A stretch of 64,000 bases of DNA from Streptomyces sp. P3 (lineage in GTDB: Bacteria > Actinomycetota > Actinomycetes > Streptomycetales > Streptomycetaceae), in assembly GCA_016893485.2 (NCBI GenBank), contig JAFEKX020000001.1:5287501-5351500 (forward strand), written 5' to 3'. The number at the start of each line of letters is the position of its first letter. Positions within the stretch are counted from its first letter, which is position 1. The translations under genes were made by a program, and so were the position numbers. The notes under the pieces were generated by a model. The model saw only the letters and a list, made by a program, of their open reading frames with translations. It searched no databases and was not told the DNA's origin. Shown piece by piece: positions 1 to 11,018 of this stretch.

Positions 1-983
<983 letters not shown>

Positions 984-1072
984 AGTTGCTCGCGTCCACT
1001 GTGTTGGTTCTGAAACCACGAACAACCCCATGCCCGGGCCACCGGGTGTGGTGCGGTTGTCTGTTTCATAGT

Positions 1073-1190
1073 GTTTCGGTGGTCATAGCGTGAGGGAAAC
1101 GCCCGGTTACATTCCGAACCCGGAAGCTAAGCCTTACAGCGCCGATGGTACTGCAGGGGGACCCTGTGGGAGAGTAGGACGCCGCCGAAC
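1073..1190 (+). rRNA. rrf: 5S ribosomal RNA
   Basis: This is a complete 5S rRNA of about 118 nt, about 90 nt after the 23S gene. It begins GTTTCGGTGGTCATAGCG and contains the conserved loop TTCCGAACCCGGAAGCTAAG; the 3' strand AGTAGGACGCCGCCGAAC closes helix I. The ends are set by pairing of the termini and may be off by 1-2 nt. No tRNA lies in the spacer. Confidence 0.96.
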
Positions 1191-1199
1191 AAATATTGC

Positions 1200-1237
1200 G
1201 AAAACCCCCGTACCGTTTATTCGGTACGGGGGTTTTC
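1200..1237 (+). terminator. rRNA operon terminator
   Basis: A perfect inverted repeat with 16-nt arms (1200-1215 and 1222-1237; core ACCCCCGTACCG / CGGTACGGGGGT) and a 6-nt TTTATT loop lies 10 nt after the 5S gene. The 3' arm ends in TTTT. This is an intrinsic terminator for the rrn operon. The GNAT gene starts 24 nt downstream. Confidence 0.9.
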
Positions 1238-1261
1238 TGCGTTTCGGCTACCGTGGCTGGC

Positions 1262-1807
1262 ATGAACTACAAGATCCGGTCGATACGCGCCGACGAGTGG
1301 GCCGCGGCGAAGGAGCTGCGGCTCGTCGCTCTGCAGGACCCCGTCGCGCATCTTGCCTTCCTGGAGACCTACGACGCCGCGCTGGCCCGGCCGGACTCCT
1401 TCTATCAGGAGCGGGCCGTCGGAGCTGCTGAAGGCGCTGACGGGGCTCAGCAGGTCATTGCCGAGGGGCCGGACGGGGAGTGGGTAGGGACGGTGACCGT
1501 GCTGATCGAGGAGGCCGGGACCGTCGACTGGGCCGGCTTCGCGGTCGAGCAGAAGCAGGGGCACATCGTCGGGGTGTTCGTGCGGCCCGAGGTGCGGGGC
1601 ATCGGACTCACCGAGGTGCTCTTCGACGCCGCCCTTGAGTGGGCCTGGGGGCGTGGGGTCGAGCGGGTGCGGCTCATCGTGCACGAGGACAACGAGCGGG
1701 CTCGGCGGTTCTACGGCAAGGTCGGCTTCGTACCAACTGGCCTCACCGTGCCGCTTGGTGGGAACCCGGATGAGCGGGAGCTGGAGATGGTGGTCGAGCG
1801 GCCGTAG
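1262..1807 (+). CDS. GNAT family N-acetyltransferase
   Basis: This 181-residue single-domain GNAT protein transfers an acetyl group from acetyl-CoA to an unknown acceptor. The acetyl-CoA pyrophosphate-binding motif A is VRPEVRGIG (residues about 107-115), and the motif B region NERARRFYGKVGF is at about 144-156. An in-frame TTG lies 22 codons upstream, but it falls in the rRNA terminator, so ATG at 1262 is preferred. The frame is intact. It stands alone between the rRNA operon and the convergent type IV secretion-like operon, so context gives no substrate. Confidence 0.88.
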   Translation: MNYKIRSIRADEWAAAKELRLVALQDPVAHLAFLETYDAALARPDSFYQERAVGAAEGADGAQQVIAEGPDGEWVGTVTVLIEEAGTVDWAGFAVEQKQGHIVGVFVRPEVRGIGLTEVLFDAALEWAWGRGVERVRLIVHEDNERARRFYGKVGFVPTGLTVPLGGNPDERELEMVVERP

Positions 1808-1842
1808 CCGTAGGTGTGGCTGTGGGGCCGGAAGTGCTCTCG

Positions 1843-3318
1843 CTACACCGGTAGTTCGTGGTGGGGCCAGCGGGCTCTGGCCTGTTCTCTGGAGCGGAGG
1901 AGGGCCAGGGTCGGCAGGCCTCGGTCGGCTCCGGTGGCCAGGAGGTCCGGGAGTTGGGGAGCGGGGCGACCGCCGCTACGTCGTCCAGGACAAGCGTCAT
2001 TGGTGGGTCGAGGCGACCGGCCGATGACCGTTCGGCCATGTGCCGGCCGCGCTCGACCACGCTTGATGCGAGGGCGGTGAGGAGAGGCATCGCGCCCGGG
2101 TTCGTCCGGGGTCCTCGATGGATTCACCGACCAGATAGAGCGTGCCCCCTTCGTTCGCGAAGGAATCCAAGGAGAGCGCGTCAGTTCTGTTGGGAGTGCA
2201 TGCCTCGCGGATGTTGACCGTGAAGAGGGCGGACAGGGCGCGGCTCGTCAACTCCTGGGCGATGTCCCGGCGTTCAGGGTGGGACGTGAGGGCGGCCTCC
2301 AGTTCGCCTGCCGCGCCGGGGGCCGCCTTGGGGTTGGTGCGGAGGGTTCGTACCGCGTCCTGGATCTGGGTGCCCTGGGACCAGCGGTGGACGTGGCGGA
2401 TGGTACGGCCGTCGATGGCGGCGGCGTGCAGGTAGCTGCGGAGGAGTGTCTCGGCTGTGTCCGCTACCGCCTGGTCGATCTTTGCGGTGGGTCTGAGCGG
2501 GGCGAGGAGGGCGGCGGCTCGTTTCACCGCGGTCTGCTTGTCCTCGCAGCCTGTTGTGGGGGACCAGTGGAGGCGGGCCGGGGTGTCGCAGAGGTGGGTG
2601 GGGTCGTAGAGGAGGACCGGGCCCAGTTTGGCTCTGGCGTCCTTGGTGTCCTGCCAGATCGTCTTGTTGGACGTGACCACCAGGGCTGGGCCTTCTGCGT
2701 CCCGTACGGCTTGGGTGGCTGTGGACTGGCGGCTTTCCGCCGTCGCCAAGAGGATTTTTTCCCACCCACCCACCCGTTCGCCGTTGGCCAGAGAAGTTGC
2801 GGTGACGGGTGCGGGTGCCGCTTGTTCCAGGATGGCCGTGGGCTGCAACTGCTGCTGTGGTTCAGGGCGTTGGGACGGTACCTCGTGCGGCTCCGGGCGC
2901 TGTATCGGTACCTCGTGCGGCTCCGGTGACGGCGGGGCCGCCAGCGCCTTCGCTCGGGTTCTTGTGCGTACCGCTCGCCATCTGGCCAGCGTGCCCATCA
3001 CGAAGATCGTGAGGACGACCAGGATCATCAGCTGGCCGATGAACAGGCCCCAGAAGAGGCCGTAGCCGGAGAACTCGGCGGGTGGGGACTGGGGCCAGGC
3101 GCCGGTGATGTCGTGGGGCTGGGCGATGAGGTGGCGCATGGCCATGGGGGTGCGGGCGAAGGTCACGCCGGTCGGCCAGGTGCCCTTGGAGAACAGGGCG
3201 GCCAGGCCGGTGGCCGACCACACCAGCACGGTCATGCCGATGAGGAACGCGAGCAGGCCCACCAACAGGCCGTCGGGGATGCCCCTTGGCGCTCGCGTCC
3301 ACCGTCGTCCGGTCTCAT
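1843..3318 (-). CDS. VirD4/TraG-like membrane coupling protein
   Basis: This is the last gene of the minus-strand secretion-like operon, about 490 residues after correction. The N-terminus (ATG at 3318) has two membrane segments (about residues 18-38 and 85-108). A linker with tandem PEPHEVP-x-QR repeats follows, then a soluble domain. Near the C-terminus, MTLVLDDVAAVAPLP resembles the Walker B/TraD-TraG recognition segment of VirD4-type coupling proteins, and downstream residues fit the same family. No clear Walker A is visible, so ATPase function is uncertain. Three apparent single-base losses (near 3285, 2105 and 1950) break the frame. A C-rich repeat at 2758-2790 lies inside the linker. 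Confidence 0.75.
2758..2790. repeat. CCCA-repeat element inside the VirD4-like gene
   Basis: TTTCCCACCCACCCACCCG followed by TTCGCCGTTGGCCA closely resembles the two inverted copies at 23214-23245 and 23391-23420. On the coding (minus) strand it reads GGGTGGGTGGGTGGG, an ideal intramolecular G-quadruplex motif. It is in frame and encodes ERVGGWEK. The origin of the repeat is unknown to me. Confidence 0.6.
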
Positions 3319-3334
3319 GTCATGCCACCGCCGT

Positions 3335-4765
3335 TCACGCCACCGTGGACTCGGAGGAGCCGTCGAGATCGTTCAGGTGCTGTTCCATGAAGGCGGCGGC
3401 GCGTTCCTCCGCCTCCAACTCGGCGGCGCGCAGGGCGTCGTCGGTCAGTTCCTGGTCGTGTTCGCGGGAGGACTGGGTCATCGCGCGGTCGGTGAAGACC
3501 AGGGGGCGTTCCGTTTCGGTGATCAGGTGTTTGACCACTTGGACGTTGCCGTTGACGTCCCAGACAGCGATGCCGGGGGTGAGGGTGGGGATGATCTCCA
3601 CCGCCCAGCGTGGTAGCCCCAACACCCGTCCTGTGGAGCGTGCTTCGTCCGCTTTCTGGGCGTAGATCGTTCGTGTCGACGCCATTTTGAGGATCGCCGC
3701 CGCTTCCTTCGCGGCGGCTCCGTCGACGACGTCCGAGAGGTGGTGGACCACCGCCACGAACGACAGGCCCAGGCGGCGGCCGAACTTCAGCAGGCGCTGG
3801 AAGAGTTGGGCGACGAAGGGGCTGTTGATGATGTGCCAGGCCTCCTCGACCAGGAAGATGCGCTTCTTCCGGTCGGGGCGGATCCAGGTGTGTTCCAGCC
3901 AGACGCCGACGATCGCCATCAGGATGGGCATGGCGATGGAGTTGCGGTCGATGTGGGACAGGTCGAAGACGATCAGGGGGCGTCGAGGTCGATGCCCACC
4001 GTCGTCGGGCCGTCGAACATGCCGCGGAGGTCGCCGTCGACCAGGCGGTCGATGACGAGGGCCACGTCCAGGCCCCAGGCGCGTACGTCGTCTATGGCGA
4101 CGTTCATCGCCTCGGCCGACTCCGGTTCCGGGTGCCGTAGTTGCTCGACGATGTCCATCAGGACGGGCTGGCGTTCGACGATCGTCTCGTTGACGTAGGC
4201 GTGTGCCACCTTCAGCGCGAAGCCGGAGCGTTCGTCGAGGCCGTGCCCCATCGCCACCTCGATGATGGTGCGGAGCAGGGCGAGTTGGCCCGTGGTGGTG
4301 ATCGCCGGGTCGAGGGGGTTGAGGCGAATTCCCATGTCCAGGGCGGCTGTTGGGTCCAGGCGGATGGGGTTATCCCCAACTCCTCCGCGATCAGGTTCCA
4401 TTCGCCGACGCCGTCCTCGCCCTGGGCGTCCAGGACGACGACCTGGCGGTCGCGGAAGCGCAGTTGGCGCAGGACGTAGGTCTTCTCCAGCGCCGACTTG
4501 CCGTTGCCGGACTCGCCGAGCACCAGCCAGTGGGGGCGGGGAGTTGCTGGCCGTAGAGCTGGAAGGGGTCGTAGATGTAGCCCTTGCCGGAGTAGACCTC
4601 GCGGCCGATGATGACGCCCGAGTCGCCGAGGCCGGGGGCCGCGGTCGGCAGGTAGACCGCCTGGGCCTGGCCTGTCGAGGTGCGGACCGGGAGTCGGGTG
4701 GACTCGATCTTTCCGAAGAGGAAGGACGTGAAGGCGTCGGTGAGGACGGACAGCGGATCCCGCAT
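3335..4765 (-). CDS. VirB4/TraC-like ATPase domain protein
   Basis: This protein of about 477 residues is the motor domain of a VirB4-type conjugation ATPase, expected at the inner face of the membrane. Walker A is GESGNGKS (about residue 85) and Walker B is RIFLVEEAW (about residue 295), followed by FGRRLGLSFVAVVHH, typical of the family. It starts 7 nt after the upstream gene, whose end contains the GGAGGT ribosome-binding site. The VirB4 N-terminal domain appears to be encoded by that upstream gene instead. Three single-base losses (near 4525, 4365 and 3970) sum to a multiple of three, so the total length looks normal. Confidence 0.85.
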
Positions 4766-4772
4766 CTGAGCC

Positions 4773-6330
4773 CTACCTCCGGATACCGGTGGCGAACGGC
4801 AGTGTGTTCACAAACGCGCGATGATGCTCGCGGTCGCACCACTCCAGCTTCAGATACGACTTGCCGGCGGACGCCCTTATCGTGCGCTTGTCCCGCGCGA
4901 GGGCCTCGGGGTTGCGGGAGGAGACGGTGATGTAGCCGACGAGGTTCACCCCGGCCGCGCCGCTCGCGAGGTCCTCGCCGCGCTGGTCCATGCGGCCGTG
5001 CGCGGCGACGTCACGGGGGTCGACGGTGCGGTTCATCTTGGCGGCGCGGGAGGCGTCGGCCTCGTCGTTGGTCTTCTCGGTCAGCATGCGCTCGATGGCG
5101 ACCTCGGTGGGTTCGAGGTCCATCGTGACGGCGACCGTGCGGATCACGTCCGGGGTGTGAACCAGCAGCGGAGCAAGGAAGTTGACTCCCACGGGGGTCA
5201 TCGGCCACTCCTTCACCCAGGCCGTGGCGTGGCACCACGGATCGCGGGTCGACGACTCACGGGTCTTCGCCTGGAGGAACGTCGGTTCCATGGCGTCGAG
5301 TTCGGCCGGCCAGGCGTTGCGCTTCGTCATCGCCTGGAGGTGGTCGATGGGGTGGTCCGGGTCGTACATGGAGTGGATCAGCGAGGCGAGCCGGCCCTGG
5401 CCGAGCGGCTGCCGTACGCGGATGTCCGCCTCCTGCAACCGTGAGCAGATGTCGGTGAGTTCACGCGCCATGACGACCGCGAGACCGGCGTCGCGGTCCA
5501 GCTTGCGGCCCGCGGGGGCGGGACGCGCGGGCCATCGTGTGGGCCTCGGCGGAGAGTTCGCGGGTGAAGTGCATGCAGGCGACGAGGTAGGCGCGGTGCT
5601 GCTCGCTGCTGGTGGACACCATCGACTGCAGCTGGTCGTAGGACTGCTGGAGCCACGTCAGGGACTTTTCGTCGCCGCGCTGGGCGACGTCCTTGGCGTG
5701 TGCGTCCGGGTCGGCGGGCAGGGTGCGGGCGAGCATCTGGATGCGGGTGACGAAGCCGTCGCCGTTGGCCACGTGCTTGAGGAGCGTGCCGAAGCGGTCG
5801 ACGAGGGCCTCCTGGTCCTCGCTGTCGCGCAGGCCGACGCCCGGGCCCTCGATCTCGATCGCCGCGGTGACCGTACGGCGGTCCGCGTGCAGCAGTACGG
5901 CGATCTCGTCCGGGCCGAAGGGGGCGGCCAGCCAGTTGATGCGGCCGATCCCGGGCGGCGGGCCGATCTCCACCTCGCGCCCGTCGAGGTGCACGCCGGC
6001 CTCCATGACGGAGGAGCGGTACGTGGTGCCCTGGCGCAGGGTGCGCTTGTAACTGCGGTTGATCTCGAACCACTTGTAGAACGTACGGCGCTTGTACGGC
6101 ACGTAGACCGCCATCAGCGCCAGCATCGGGAAGCCCGTCAGCAGCACGATGCGCAGGGACAGGACCGGGACGAGGAGCCCGCACATCATGCCGAGGAACG
6201 CGCCCACGATGATGAGCGCGATCTCGCCGGTCTCACGATTCTTGCCGACGATCGCGTTCGGCCGGGCACGGCCGATGAGATAAGTCCGGCGGGGCGTGAT
6301 CGGATGGGACAGGTGGGACTCTGTCGTCAA
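4773..6330 (-). CDS. SCO6880-family protein: TcpE/PrgI-like membrane domain plus VirB4 N-terminal-like domain
   Basis: About 519 residues. Residues 1-90 carry two hydrophobic helices (about 38-55 and 60-78) framed by basic segments, like the TcpE/PrgI proteins of Gram-positive conjugation machines. The rest is soluble and resembles the N-terminal, nucleotide-independent domain of VirB4/TraC. No Walker motif is present. The family name is recalled from Streptomyces annotation. The start overlaps the upstream stop by 4 nt (ATGA at 6327-6330), so translation is coupled. One base appears lost near 5515. Confidence 0.78.
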
Positions 6331-7642
6331 CGCCCTTCACCTCCCGTGCGGTTGTTGCGTGCGTTGCTGGCGTGCGGGGTGTTCGCCGGGCTCTGGCGGG
6401 GCGCGGGCGCGGCGGAGGGGACGGAGCCGCCACCGCCGGACGGGCGGCTGCTGTGCGCGGCCACGCCGCCGGAGACCGGGTTGGACGGGCGGGCGCCGGA
6501 CGAGGACTGGCCGCCCCCGCCGTCGTTCGTACGGGCGCTGTGGGTCTTGATGCCCTGGGCGACCATGGTGGCCGGGGAGCTGATGACCGCGGCGGCCTTG
6601 CCCTCGGCGCCCTGCATGATGCGGTTGTTGCGGCCGCTGGCGATCTCGTCGCCGAAGCCGGGGACGAAGCGGTAGATCATCGCGCTGGCGAAGATGGCGA
6701 GCAGGATGATGGCGAGGCCGGAGACGACGGCGGAGAACGAGTCCGGGCCGTCGGCGCTGGACAGGGCGCCGGCCAGGCCGAGCACGATCACGATGACCGG
6801 TTTGACCAGGATCACCGCGATCATGATGCCGGCCCAGCGGCGGACGTGGCCCCACAGGTTCTTGTCGACGAGGCCCGCGTAGACGACGGTGCCGAGGAGG
6901 GCGCCGACGTAGAGGAGGGCGGCGCGGATGACGAGCTCCAGCCAGAGGACGCCGGCGGCGAGGATGCTGACCAGGGAGACCACGATCAGCATGATCGGGC
7001 CGCCGCCGATGTTGTTGCCCTTGGCGAGGGCGCCGGAGAAGTTGCCGAAGAAGGTGTCCGTCTGGTTGCCGGTGGTTTTCGCGAGGACCTCTGTGATGCC
7101 GTCCGTGGCGGAGACGACGGTGTACAGGATCAGCGGGGTGAACGCGGAGGCGATGACCGTGAGCCAGAGGAAGCCGACGGCTTCGGAGATCGCGGTGGTG
7201 AGGGGGACGCCTCGGACCGCGCGCTTCGCTACCGCGAGGAGCCACAGGAGGAGGGTGAGGATGGTCGACGCGGCGAAGACGACGGCGTACTGCTGAAGGA
7301 ACCTGGGGTTCGTGAAGTCGACGTTCGCCGTCTCCTTGACGGCGTCGCTGAGCTTGTCGATGGTCCAGGAGGCGGCTTCGGCACAGCCCTTTCCGAGGGA
7401 GGAGAGGGGGTCGAGGGTGTCGGTGACGCCCGGGGCGGTGGTGGTGCCGCTCTTCTGGTTGCCGCGCTGGCAGTACTTCTTGGCCTCGCCGACGATGAGC
7501 TTGCAGGAGTCGGCGCTCTTTGACGCCGAGGGCGAGGGGCTGGGGGCGCGGCGAAGGCGTGGGTGGCCAGCAGTACGAGCGACGTCTGTACGGCGGTCAC
7601 AACTCCGGCGAGCCGGAGCACGCGTTGCGGGTTACCGGGCAT
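6327..7642 (-). CDS. TrbL/VirB6-like polytopic membrane protein
   Basis: About 438 residues with an N-terminal signal-like helix (MPGNPQRV start), a small Cys-containing extracytoplasmic segment, then about six membrane helices and a long disordered Gly/Ser/Pro-rich C-tail. This layout matches TrbL/VirB6-type channel components. Its ATG at 7642 overlaps the end of the upstream gene by 11 nt. A lost base near 7540 breaks the frame just after the signal segment. The family assignment rests on topology and operon position rather than a diagnostic motif. Confidence 0.72.
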
Positions 7643-8469
7643 ACGTGAACCCTCCGTACTCGTCGATGGCCTTGCTGATCTCGTCCGAGGTGGCGGCCGT
7701 GTCGTCGCCGGGGACCGGGGCGGGGCCGTCCTTCTGGGAGTCCGTGACGATCTTCCAGTCGCCGTCGGACCACTGGAGGTCGAACGTCCAGGTCTTCCAC
7801 GAGGTGGTGACGGGGTCGGTCGAGGCCTGCCCGGACATGCCGATGAGACCCACGTACCAGACCGCGACCTTCGCGTCGTTGTCGCTGTACTGCTGGACGG
7901 TTGTCCCGACCGGGATCACACGCGAGACGAAGGTACTGCCGGTCGGTGCGTTGCCGTTGGCGTCGAGGCCCAGCTTGCCGAGGAAGTCGGCGGAGTAGGC
8001 CTGGTCCATCGGACCCGTCAGTTTGGCTGCCGCGCTGGACGTGTAGAGCGAGTTCACGAGCGAGTGGCGGATGTCCTTCTGGAACATCCCGGTCGAGCCC
8101 AGGGACACGGAGTAGTTGGCCGCCGCCGACTGCGCCCCTTGCTGGGTGCGCGCGAACCCCGAGGGAATCCCCCGATCTGCGTCTGCACCGGCTTCGTCCC
8201 GCTGGCCGCCGTGGAAGCCGCTTCGGGCTTCGAACCGCTCGACGTGCTGCTGTCGTTCGAGGACGACGTGCCGTCGCCGCGGTTGGCGAAGGCGATGGCG
8301 GCGATGAGGAGTACGACGACTCCGACGACCGTCACCAGGCTTCTGGACGAGGAGCGGCCGCCTCTGCGGGCGCCGCCGTAGACGTCGGTGCCGCTCTGGG
8401 GAGGCGGGTGCGGGTCTGGCCGGTGCCGCCGTAACCGCCGGAGGTCTCGTGCTCGTCTCCGGGACTCAT
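7632..8469 (-). CDS. Membrane-anchored VirB8/TcpC-like protein
   Basis: About 280 residues. The order is a cytoplasmic N-tail rich in Gly and Arg, one membrane helix (about residues 48-68, VVGVVVLLIAAIAF), a Ser/Thr-rich spacer, and a C-terminal extracytoplasmic domain of about 170 residues with the alternating pattern of an NTF2-like fold. That architecture is shared by VirB8 and TcpC, which scaffold conjugation channels. Assignment to that family is my inference from topology and position. Two frameshifts (near 8390 and 8170) interrupt the spacer and N-tail. Confidence 0.68.
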
Positions 8470-8637
8470 GCCGGGTACGCCCCTTCGCCGTCGTCCAGAA
8501 ACACCTGGAAGTACGACGGTAGCCGTGCTGGTTCCCGCGCGGGCGCGGTGTGGTGACTCGACATCAGGGAAACGCAACCTCAGCCGGTGGGCACGACGGG
8601 CGGGTGGGGTGGGGAGCAGGGCTCCGGTCGGGACCGG

Positions 8638-8945
8638 CTACACGGCCATGCCGTACACGATCGTGAAGAGGGTGCCGAGGGAGCCGATGATGAAGACCCC
8701 GGTCAGACCGGCGATGATGAGGCCCTTGCCCTGCTCCGCGCTGAACGTGTCGCGGAGGGCCGTCGCACCGATGCGCTGTTTGGCCGCACCCCATACGGCG
8801 ATGCCGAGGCACAGCAGGATGGCGACCGCCATCACCACCTCGATCATCACCTTCGCCTCGTTGCCCAGGCTGCCGAAGGGCCCCAGTCCGGAGCGATCCC
8901 GCCGATGATGGTGTTGATGTCGCCCTTGTCGGCCGCAAAGAGCAT
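8638..8945 (-). CDS. Small two-helix membrane protein, VirB2/TrbC pilin-like
   Basis: About 102 residues, first gene of the operon. A short polar N-terminus (MLFAADKGDINTIIGG) precedes two long hydrophobic helices (about residues 33-52 and 73-97) joined by a basic loop. Size and two-helix topology resemble VirB2/TrbC-type subunits, but no cleavable signal peptide is evident, so this is only a candidate. One base is lost near 8877 in a C run. The 168-nt gap to the next gene is the largest in the operon. Confidence 0.65.
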
Positions 8946-9314
8946 GTAAGTCACCGCCCCTGGTGGGTAGTTCCGCATCCCCTGCAGGTGCGCAGAGGTC
9001 AGGCATCATTGTCGCCGACAAAGGCGCCGTCGGATGTCGACTTGGCGTCATTGATTGGCGGGTTTCGTACGAATACCCCGTACGGTCACTCTGTGTATCA
9101 CGGTAGGTAACGCCGGGCAACGATTCCGGTGCGGAACCTGTCCGTGGTTTGGTCGTTAGCCCCTGATTAATGGATTTGGTTCGCGTTGATGTTCTCATGA
9201 TGAACGGGCCGCGGCTGGATGCCGCGGCCCGTTCTCTCATGCCACGTGTGGCCCCACGACCCACGGTGGCATGACATGTGACTGTGGATCAGTTCGTGTG
9301 GGGCGGGGAGTACG
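8946..9314. other. Intergenic region upstream of the secretion-like operon
   Basis: This 369-nt gap lies between the minus-strand operon start and the end of the first protease. It should hold the operon promoter, but I cannot point to convincing -35/-10 boxes. It contains the hairpin listed at 9203-9233. I see no gene in it. Confidence 0.5.
9203..9233 (-). terminator. Hairpin terminator downstream of protease A
   Basis: AACGGGCCGCGG (9203-9214) and CCGCGGCCCGTT (9222-9233) form a perfect 12-bp stem with a 7-nt loop. It lies about 80 nt beyond the protease stop. A near-identical hairpin follows protease B at 10903-10931, so terminator and gene were probably duplicated together. Confidence 0.65.
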
Positions 9315-10629
9315 TCAGCCGGTGAAGCCGATACGCCTTCCGGGGTGCCCCAGCCGGTCGGGCCGTCGTAGCCCGTGGTGGCGGTGCAGAAGTACGACGT
9401 GCTGCAGGTGCCGTTGTTGCCGCTGGTCACGTCGTTGAGGGCGGAGGTGCCGGCCTTGGCGTAGGGGAAGGACGCCGGGTAGGAGCTGGTGGACGGGGTG
9501 CCGGCCAGGGCGTAGACGCTCGCGATGATCGGGGACGAGACGCTGGTGCCGCCGAAGGTGTACCAGCCGGCGGTGACGCCGTAGGAGTCGTAGACCGAGA
9601 CGCCGGTCGCGGGGTCGGCGACCGCCGAGACGTCGGAGATCATGCGCTTGGTGCAGCCGGTGTCGGTCTGCCAGGTGGGCTTGGCGTCGTAGGCGGAGCA
9701 GCCGGAGCCGGTGCCCTCGGTGCTGCTCGTCTTCCACACCGTCTCGGTCCAGCCGCGGGTGGTGGAGGAGGTGGAGAGCTTGGTGCCGCCGACCGACGTC
9801 ACGTACTTCGACGCCGCCGGGTACTCGGCGCCGTAGGCCTCGTCGCCCGCGGAGACGGTGATGGCGACGCCCGCGTGGTTGAAGTACGAGGAGTCGTACG
9901 ACGTGTCGGAGGAGGACTCGGAGCCGCCGTAGGAGTTGGAGACGAACTTCGCGCCGAGGGTGACCGCGCGGTTCACCGCGGTGCCGAGGTTGGCCATCGT
10001 GGCCGAAGTGGCCTCCACCAGAAGGATGTTGCACTTCGGGCAGACCGCGCTCGCCATGTCGAGGTCGAGGGAGATCTCCTCGGACCAGCCGGCGTCGCTG
10101 GTGGGCAGCGAGGTGGTGGAGCCGGTCTGACTGACCTTCTTGAAGCAGCCGTTGGCCGTCGTGCAGGCCGAAAGGCCGTAGTACGAACGGTAGGTGGCGA
10201 GGTCGGACTCGGCGTTCGGGTCGTTGTACGCGTCGACGATCGCGATCGTCTCGCCGGCGCCGTTGGAGGCGGCGGCGGAGGTGAGGCCGTAGGCGGCCTG
10301 GATGTTGGTGGGGCTGTAGCCCGAGGGGGTCGAGGCGTCGGCGGCCTTCGGGGTGATGCCCGTCCGCTTGGCCTGCGCCTGCTGGTACGCGGTGAGTCCG
10401 CCGGTCACCCGGTAGGACTTACAGGCGAGTTCGCCCGCCTTCTTGGGGGTCGCGCAGGGGGTCGCGGCGTAGGTCACCTTGGTGGAGGTGGTGGCGGCGC
10501 TCTGCGCGGCGTCGGCCTGTACGGCGGAGCCGAAGCCGGTGAACACCAGCGCGGCGGTGGCTATGGCGGTGGACCCTATGCGGCGCCATCTACCGTGCGT
10601 GTGGGGGAGTTGGGGGTGGTGGTACGCAA
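9315..10629 (-). CDS. Secreted sedolisin (S53) family serine peptidase, paralog A
   Basis: About 438 residues. A Sec signal (basic GRWRRIGS then a hydrophobic stretch ending near AVQADA) precedes a prodomain and catalytic domain. Sedolisin motifs are the Glu/Asp pair in SEEISLDLD, the oxyanion Asp in TVSAGDEAYG, and the nucleophile Ser in GGTSVSSPI; ISDVSAVADP is also typical. Several Cys pairs suggest disulfides. The start is TTG at 10629, with AGGAGG 7 nt upstream. Frameshifts in the N-terminal C run and just before the stop hide the true ends; comparison with paralog B restores an ending GVSAFTG. Confidence 0.88.
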
Positions 10630-11018
10630 GGTGCAGCCTCCTGAGTCGGTGGAACAGGGGCGGTGCGGGTGCGTGTCGCCGGTACGGTTTCCCCGGCGCT
10701 GGGGGCGGCCCGCGATGACGATCCCTTGTTGAGTACGCGACAACAAGAGGTTGCTGGAATCCTGACCTCCGTATTGCCGAACGGGGTCCGGGCCTTACTT
10801 CTCGATGGCTGTCCGATGGCCGTCGGGTGGCGGTCGCTTGACCCAACTCACAGTATTTCCATGGTGTTTCCACTGGTCACGCGGGTGCTTAGCACATGGC
10901 GAACGGGCCGCGGCTGGTTGCCGCGGCCCGTCGCCACGTGCTCCGCCGAGGGGACCCCACGTCCCCCTCTTGCCGGCGGCTCCCCGTGACCCGACGGGGA
11001 GGTTCTGCGGGAGTTGCC
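10630..11018. other. Intergenic region between the two sedolisin genes
   Basis: This 389-nt region presumably holds the promoter of protease A and the terminator of protease B (hairpin at 10903-10931). TTGTTGAGTACG around 10725 recurs almost exactly upstream of protease B (around 12473), which suggests a shared control element. I see no gene. Confidence 0.45.
10903..10931 (-). terminator. Hairpin terminator downstream of protease B
   Basis: ACGGGCCGCGG (10903-10913) pairs with CCGCGGCCCGT (10921-10931) around a 7-nt loop, about 88 nt after the protease B stop. It is nearly the same as the hairpin at 9203-9233. Confidence 0.62.

Noticed and set aside
1843..8945. Integrative conjugative element
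   Set aside because: No integrase, relaxase, replication gene, tRNA or direct att repeats are visible, and flanking genes look like ordinary chromosome.
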